Shown: positions 59,517 through 64,000 of the stretch, one piece after another
How positions within the stretch are numbered: position 1 is the stretch's first letter
How the letters are laid out: each line of letters opens with the position of its first letter
Assembly: GCA_030770545.1 (NCBI GenBank)
Contig: JAUCMP010000026.1
Coordinates: 1,096,501 to 1,160,500, forward strand
Origin: Macropodus opercularis
Lineage: Eukaryota; Chordata; Actinopteri; Anabantiformes; Osphronemidae
Length of the DNA: 64,000 nucleotides
Reading direction: 5' to 3'
Position numbers and translations under genes: made by a program
The notes under the pieces: generated by a model
What the model was told of the DNA's origin: nothing
Seen by the model: the letters and a program-made list of their open reading frames with translations, nothing else
Databases searched by the model: none

Positions 59517-60602
59517 TCAGAGCCCCTCGTCCTTCTCTGAGTCTGGAGAAACAGGCCTGGAAACGGTGAAGATGTCCTGACGTAGTATTTTGGTTTTTGG
59601 GGTGGTGGAGGCAGCGGGTGCCTCTGCCGACGGCCGCCTCTTGTGCGACAGCAGTTTGATAATTTCGGCTACCTGGCTTTCCAGCGCACCGAGGCGTCCT
59701 CCCAGAGTCTGGAGGTCTGCCCGGAGCTCCAGCCGGGTCTCGTGCAGTGCCGTCTGCAGGGCCTGCTCTGGGATGGGGCAGAAGGGGTGAGGGGACCCTG
59801 CTCCAGGCAGAGGGCTGTGGAGGAGGGGGGTGACTGCGGCGGGGGTCCTTGCTTCCCCCGCCCGGTCGATTCTCAGTTCGCTCTTGGTGATGCCGCTGTC
59901 GCAGGAGTCCGTCTTGCGGAGGGGGTTGTTGGCCGACACGCCGCCCTCCTCTACATCCCTACTCCCTCCTGCGTCCTGACCTTTGCCCTCCTGAGACAGC
60001 AGCTCCACAGAAACTGCCTTGACGTTGTTGTTCAGTCCGTCCTTCCTGGCCTCCACTGGGGCCATATTGCTTTTCAGGCGCATCCAGCCACTGGCCTTTG
60101 GGGCCGGCTTTCCCAGGGCAGGGCTGGTGCTGACTTTGAGCCTGACTGTCTGCTCTCCCACGGCCCCAGCAGAGCTGGGCTGCAGCTCCATGATGTCGCA
60201 GTTGTTCTGTTTGGTGGGAGGCTCCCCGGGGTGGCTGTACGCCAGGGAGCCCTGCATGGGCGTGACCTGAGACACGGTCAGCACGCTGCTGCTGGGCGCG
60301 CTGCCGTTCTGCATGGAGCAGTGAGGCCGCTGCAGGCTGAGCGGCAGAGAGTGCTGCAGGCTGGAGTGGCCCAGCTGCAGGCTGTGGGGGTGCAGCTGCT
60401 GCTCCACCTGCAGCTGGTTCTTCTCCACATCCAGCTGCGACGCAGCGGCGGCTCCCTGGTTGCGGAGCTCCTTCTGCTGCTTGAACTTCTGGAACAACTT
60501 CCGGACAGGATGGTCCTGCGGGATAGTGAGCTGCACTTCGTTCTTCGCTCGCTGACGCTCCTCTTCCTCCTTCTTCACCTCACTAATCTTGCGGAAAATT
60601 AT
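59517..60602 (-). CDS. kcnh5: kcnh5 last coding exon: EAG2 potassium channel C-terminus
   Basis: Voltage-gated K+ channel of the ether-a-go-go family (Kv10.2), plasma membrane. Only the C-terminal exon lies in the window; its acceptor is CCCTCGCAG at 60603-60605. It starts IIFRKISEVKKEEEERQRAK, the stretch right after the cyclic-nucleotide-binding homology domain, then NEVQLTIPQDHPVRKLFQKF and KQQKELRNQG. This choice of residues fits KCNH5 rather than KCNH1. A variable linker follows, then NPLRKTDSCDSGITKSELRI and PFCPIPEQALQTALHETRLE. The final coiled coil RLGALESQVAEIIKLLSHK is the EAG tetramerising segment. Translation stops at TGA 59519-59517 after PVSPDSEKDEGL. It is 361 codons, slightly longer than the human equivalent, with His/Gln-rich additions (LQVEQQLHPHSLQLGHSSLQ). 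Confidence 0.95.
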   Translation of the reverse strand: MIFRKISEVKKEEEERQRAKNEVQLTIPQDHPVRKLFQKFKQQKELRNQGAAAASQLDVEKNQLQVEQQLHPHSLQLGHSSLQHSLPLSLQRPHCSMQNGSAPSSSVLTVSQVTPMQGSLAYSHPGEPPTKQNNCDIMELQPSSAGAVGEQTVRLKVSTSPALGKPAPKASGWMRLKSNMAPVEARKDGLNNNVKAVSVELLSQEGKGQDAGGSRDVEEGGVSANNPLRKTDSCDSGITKSELRIDRAGEARTPAAVTPLLHSPLPGAGSPHPFCPIPEQALQTALHETRLELRADLQTLGGRLGALESQVAEIIKLLSHKRRPSAEAPAASTTPKTKILRQDIFTVSRPVSPDSEKDEGL

Positions 60603-63600
60603 CTGCGAGGGAAACAGAAAGAAAAACAACAAGGCCCTTATCAGGAGACGTCCTTCATATGAATACTATGAATAATAAACTTCTACTGGACGTTCCTCAG
60701 AGCTCTGCACATTCATCTTCACAAAGTGTTTTTCTACAACAATGATAGAAAAGGATGATTTATTATTATGGAAATCTGTCAGTCTGCATCAGCTTTTTTG
60801 CTTCAGCACTTTCACGCCACATTCGTTCTGCAGTGAACTCAGGTAACGGCGACGTGAAGCTGGCTTCAGGAGATCCGTGTTAAATTATCCATCAGTGCTG
60901 CTACACCTCCCTGTATTCAGCCTCAGTCTGGCGCCAGGCTCTCTCCTGGCTCCCCTTACACACTAATTACATTGGGAATGACAGAAATCCCTGCCAGGCA
61001 GCCATCCAAGTGTTATTCTTGGTTACAATGATAAAGCACCCATACGCTAGCCAGCTCGGTTGATCGGAGTTAAACTTAGAAAGCGAGGGCGGTCGCCCAC
61101 CTCCTGTAGCTGTCCATCCATCTACCCAAGCAACAGTTTTACCTCCTAAGCTTTGTCCTTTCATCCGTTTATACACTTCCTGTCCATCCTGCACTGCTGC
61201 AGAGCTGCCTGAGCCAACGCAGGAAACGCTCCTCTCAGCTAGAGGCGAGAATATGAGGCACACACCCTGTCAATCACTTCACGTCTCCTGGAGGCACAAA
61301 GATCAACACAATAATTAAATTATATGAACAGTGTGGTTTCACTGAGAGCAACACAAAAGTTGTAGCTGGTGTATTTGCGTTTACTTGACATTACCTGAAA
61401 GAACAAAATGTCTAGAATCTGTCACGACCGACCTGATGAATCTTTAACTTACCGTCACATGGTATTAATGTAAAGAGCCACAAACGCTGCTGGAACAACA
61501 CACATTAGAAAACAAAGGAAACACGCTTCTTTATCTTTAGGTAGTGACTCAGGCTGTGAGTCACTGATGTTACACCACAGGCTCCAAATGACCGATTCAG
61601 GTAAATAGAAATAGAGATTTTTATTAACAATAATATTTTACGTCTACATTTGACCAGTAACTGCCTGAAGAGTTGATTTTAAGGGAAACACATCAAGTTT
61701 AAATATTTGGGGGAAGATGCCGAACTGCAGCTGATTCTGCTGCAGAAGGACTTAACACACGGGACAAACTGGTGCTGAAGGGACTGGTAGGAGGTTGGAC
61801 TGGAGAGATGCACCGAAGGAAGGCAGAGGCCAGACCAAGCAACAATACCGGAGCGAGACAGGACGTCCACTCGCTGGATTTCCCATAATCAAGTCAATCA
61901 TTTCTAGAAAGCAGGAGGTTAAGCCTCAGCTGGCCAGTAAACAGACAGCGGGTCCACTCCTTCCTGTCAAATAACTGAGAGCTGTGTCTCTGCGTCTTAC
62001 AAGCTTTGGGATGGTTCTGTCCATTTTATTAGTAATAAGGGCAGAAGCTGCCCAGTGGACAGCTCGTCATCTGCTCTTAAAATAGGGTGACATTCACATG
62101 TCAAAAAGTGTGAGACCTGGTGGACACCTGATGCTCAGGAAAGCTTCTCTTTGCTCAAGTGTCATTTGGTTTTAACTCACCGTGAGTCCACAGCACGGAA
62201 ACACAGCATCCATCTCACTGGCTTCTCCCCAGACTTTATAGAAACTTTACAGCAGGGGAAAAGTCACTTCAGGTCCATTTTCTGTTTCTTTATGAGCAAT
62301 GGACGTCTGAGGACCTACTGGCTCGTCTGAGGTGGTTTTATTTCACGGAAGACAGGCTGGGAGGAAACAAGCTAAATGACACGACAGAGAGACTTCACCA
62401 ATGCGTCACAGCTTGTTTCAGGTCGACAGACTGCAGTTAGTGACAGTGAAGCTGGGCTGCGCTGATCCAGGCCGTTGAACCATGAACCAAAAACCAAAGC
62501 CAGGCTGTTAGTCACTGTTACACAAACTGTAATTCACCAGAATCCATCAGAGCCAGACTCTGGCTGCCAGTCAGGGTTTGGGAAGCCTTGGCTGAGGCTC
62601 ACACTGAGTCTCACACTCAGCCTAATTTCTGCTGACCCAATTATTCCATCCTTCTGTCTCCTGACAGCCAGCGCCCACATACGGAGCCTCAGTGTCAAGC
62701 GTCCGTCCGTGACACAGGCACTGAATCGCCGGCTCCTTTTTCTCTTTGCTGTCTGAAAAGGAGCGAAGCATAAACGACTCTCTGCAAGCCGCCTAAACAG
62801 CTGTCACATTACTATGACACATGACTTTATACATTACTGTAGAGATTACTATGACACCAGGACCGTGACCTGAGCTGCAGCATCACTTGATGAGTATAAT
62901 TAGAAACGTTGAGTAAAGCTAAAGAAGCTTAAGGCTAAAAGGAGTTTAGTCATGACCTGAACCATCTTTGACTATTCAGGTGTAAACGTCTACAAGAGCC
63001 TGGAACCTCTGACCTCGGGTATCTATTAGCGTCACCGCTCGACGATGTCTGAAGAGCTGGAAAGGATTCCAGGAGAAAATCCTGCTTGTCTCATTATGAA
63101 TCTAGTTCTGTGGACTTCAGCGCTGACAAAGGCCAGAAAGAAAGACAGCGAGAACCAACCCAACACTGTGTTTATGAGCTGAGCGCATCGAGCGGTTAAG
63201 TATTCAAGAGCAGAGGGAGGGTGTCAGGGTTTATTCAGTGTCACAGGCAGACGCTGGTTGGGCTGAGTAATGCCTTCATTTCACTCAGGTCATGATAATA
63301 CGACTAAAGGGGAGGAATAAAAGAAAACATTACACCCTGTGAATTATGATGTAATATTAAACCAAACACAATATTATATATAACAGCATATATAAATGCA
63401 CTGTCCAGCGTAATATCTGAGTATGAGATGATTATGTGCTTACAAAGCACAGCTGGTGTTACAATAACTCGATCACTTCGCTATTAAAGCTGATTTAATT
63501 GTAAGAACAAGTGAAGTACATGCAGCTGAAGAAGGAAGGAGGAGAGAGAAGACATGAAAAATGCAGAGAAAAGGACAAAAGCATGCTGGGACAACACGGA

Positions 63601-64000
63601 AACACAAGACAAAGACAAATTGCAGCAAAGACGCAAAAAGGCAAGACAATAAAGCTTAGTGTAGAGATTGGCCTCGAGAAACAGCAAAACAGGACAGGAA
63701 GAAAGATGCAGCTCCCAAAAAGGAGAGAAATCCAGACGGAAGGAGGTCAGAGAGCGAGAACCAAAACTCTACAGTATAATACAGTTGAGACTGTACAACT
63801 CTGAATTCTGATTTATGCCAAATCTATAACTGGCTGCGCAACACACTGAAGCGTGCTCGGTATGAAGCTATGTCCACACCTTGAATACCTGAGCCATGGC
63901 TACACCACGGAGCAAGAAGACGACGCTGCACTTCTGAGACGCCGGCGAAAACACCGTAAAGACGCGGAGGAGGAGGAATTATGATGCAATATAAAGCAAA
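60603..64000 (-). other. kcnh5: kcnh5 intron, open at the window edge
   Basis: At least 3.4 kb without the preceding kcnh5 exon, which should encode the cyclic-nucleotide-binding homology domain. I searched the minus strand for it and found nothing. A TA/AT-rich patch lies near 63345-63400. No other gene is recognisable. Confidence 0.6.

Noticed and set aside
59643..60662. 339-codon plus-strand open frame
   Set aside because: Complete antisense of the kcnh5 exon, with no recognisable protein features.

Overview
This is a vertebrate nuclear locus, almost certainly from a teleost fish. Genes are split into many short exons with GT-AG introns of mostly 80-500 bp, CA/GT microsatellites are present, and nothing looks bacterial, organellar or viral. 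Three protein-coding genes are supported: syne2 (nesprin-2, minus strand, about 1-47.5 kb, 3' end off the window), gphb5 (thyrostimulin beta subunit, plus strand, 50.2-51.7 kb) and the last coding exon of kcnh5 (EAG2 potassium channel, minus strand, 59.5-60.6 kb, 5' part off the window). From memory these three families lie on the same human chromosome arm (14q23), so the linkage looks conserved.

I traced syne2 by hand through 68 coding exons in which every splice phase matches. They run from the ATG at 45027 to the last complete exon at 122-262: 27,660 coding bases, 9,220 residues, open to the left. The order is N-terminus (exon 1), actin-binding CH1 (exons 2-5), Ser-rich linker and CH2 (6-8), a Pro-rich cassette (9), then spectrin-type repeats with strong residue-level resemblance to nesprin-2. 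The KASH membrane anchor would lie left of base 1.

The striking content is two giant single exons inserted in the spectrin rod. Exon 22 (29655-33350, 1,232 codons) is a Gln/Pro-rich low-complexity module with a 30-bp coding minisatellite. Exon 57 (6713-16951, 3,413 codons) is a charged, apparently disordered module. Its N-terminal half is a nearly identical 12-copy tandem array with a 1,518-bp (506-codon) higher-order period. Its C-terminal half holds an older, decayed repeat family. Both exons begin and end in phase 0, so each could be skipped without breaking the frame. Together they make up half of the encoded residues in the window. Upstream of exon 57, seven consecutive paralogous spectrin-repeat units (19.6-22.8 kb), mostly one per exon, form a second tandem expansion.

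The rest is introns and intergenic DNA. 44-48.1 kb holds the syne2 5' region with two candidate promoters. 51.7-59.5 kb is the gphb5/kcnh5 3' intergenic space, with microsatellites and remnants of interspersed repeats. 60.6-64 kb is kcnh5 intron. The products would not form one pathway: nesprin-2 links actin to the nuclear envelope, thyrostimulin beta is a secreted hormone subunit and EAG2 is a plasma-membrane channel.
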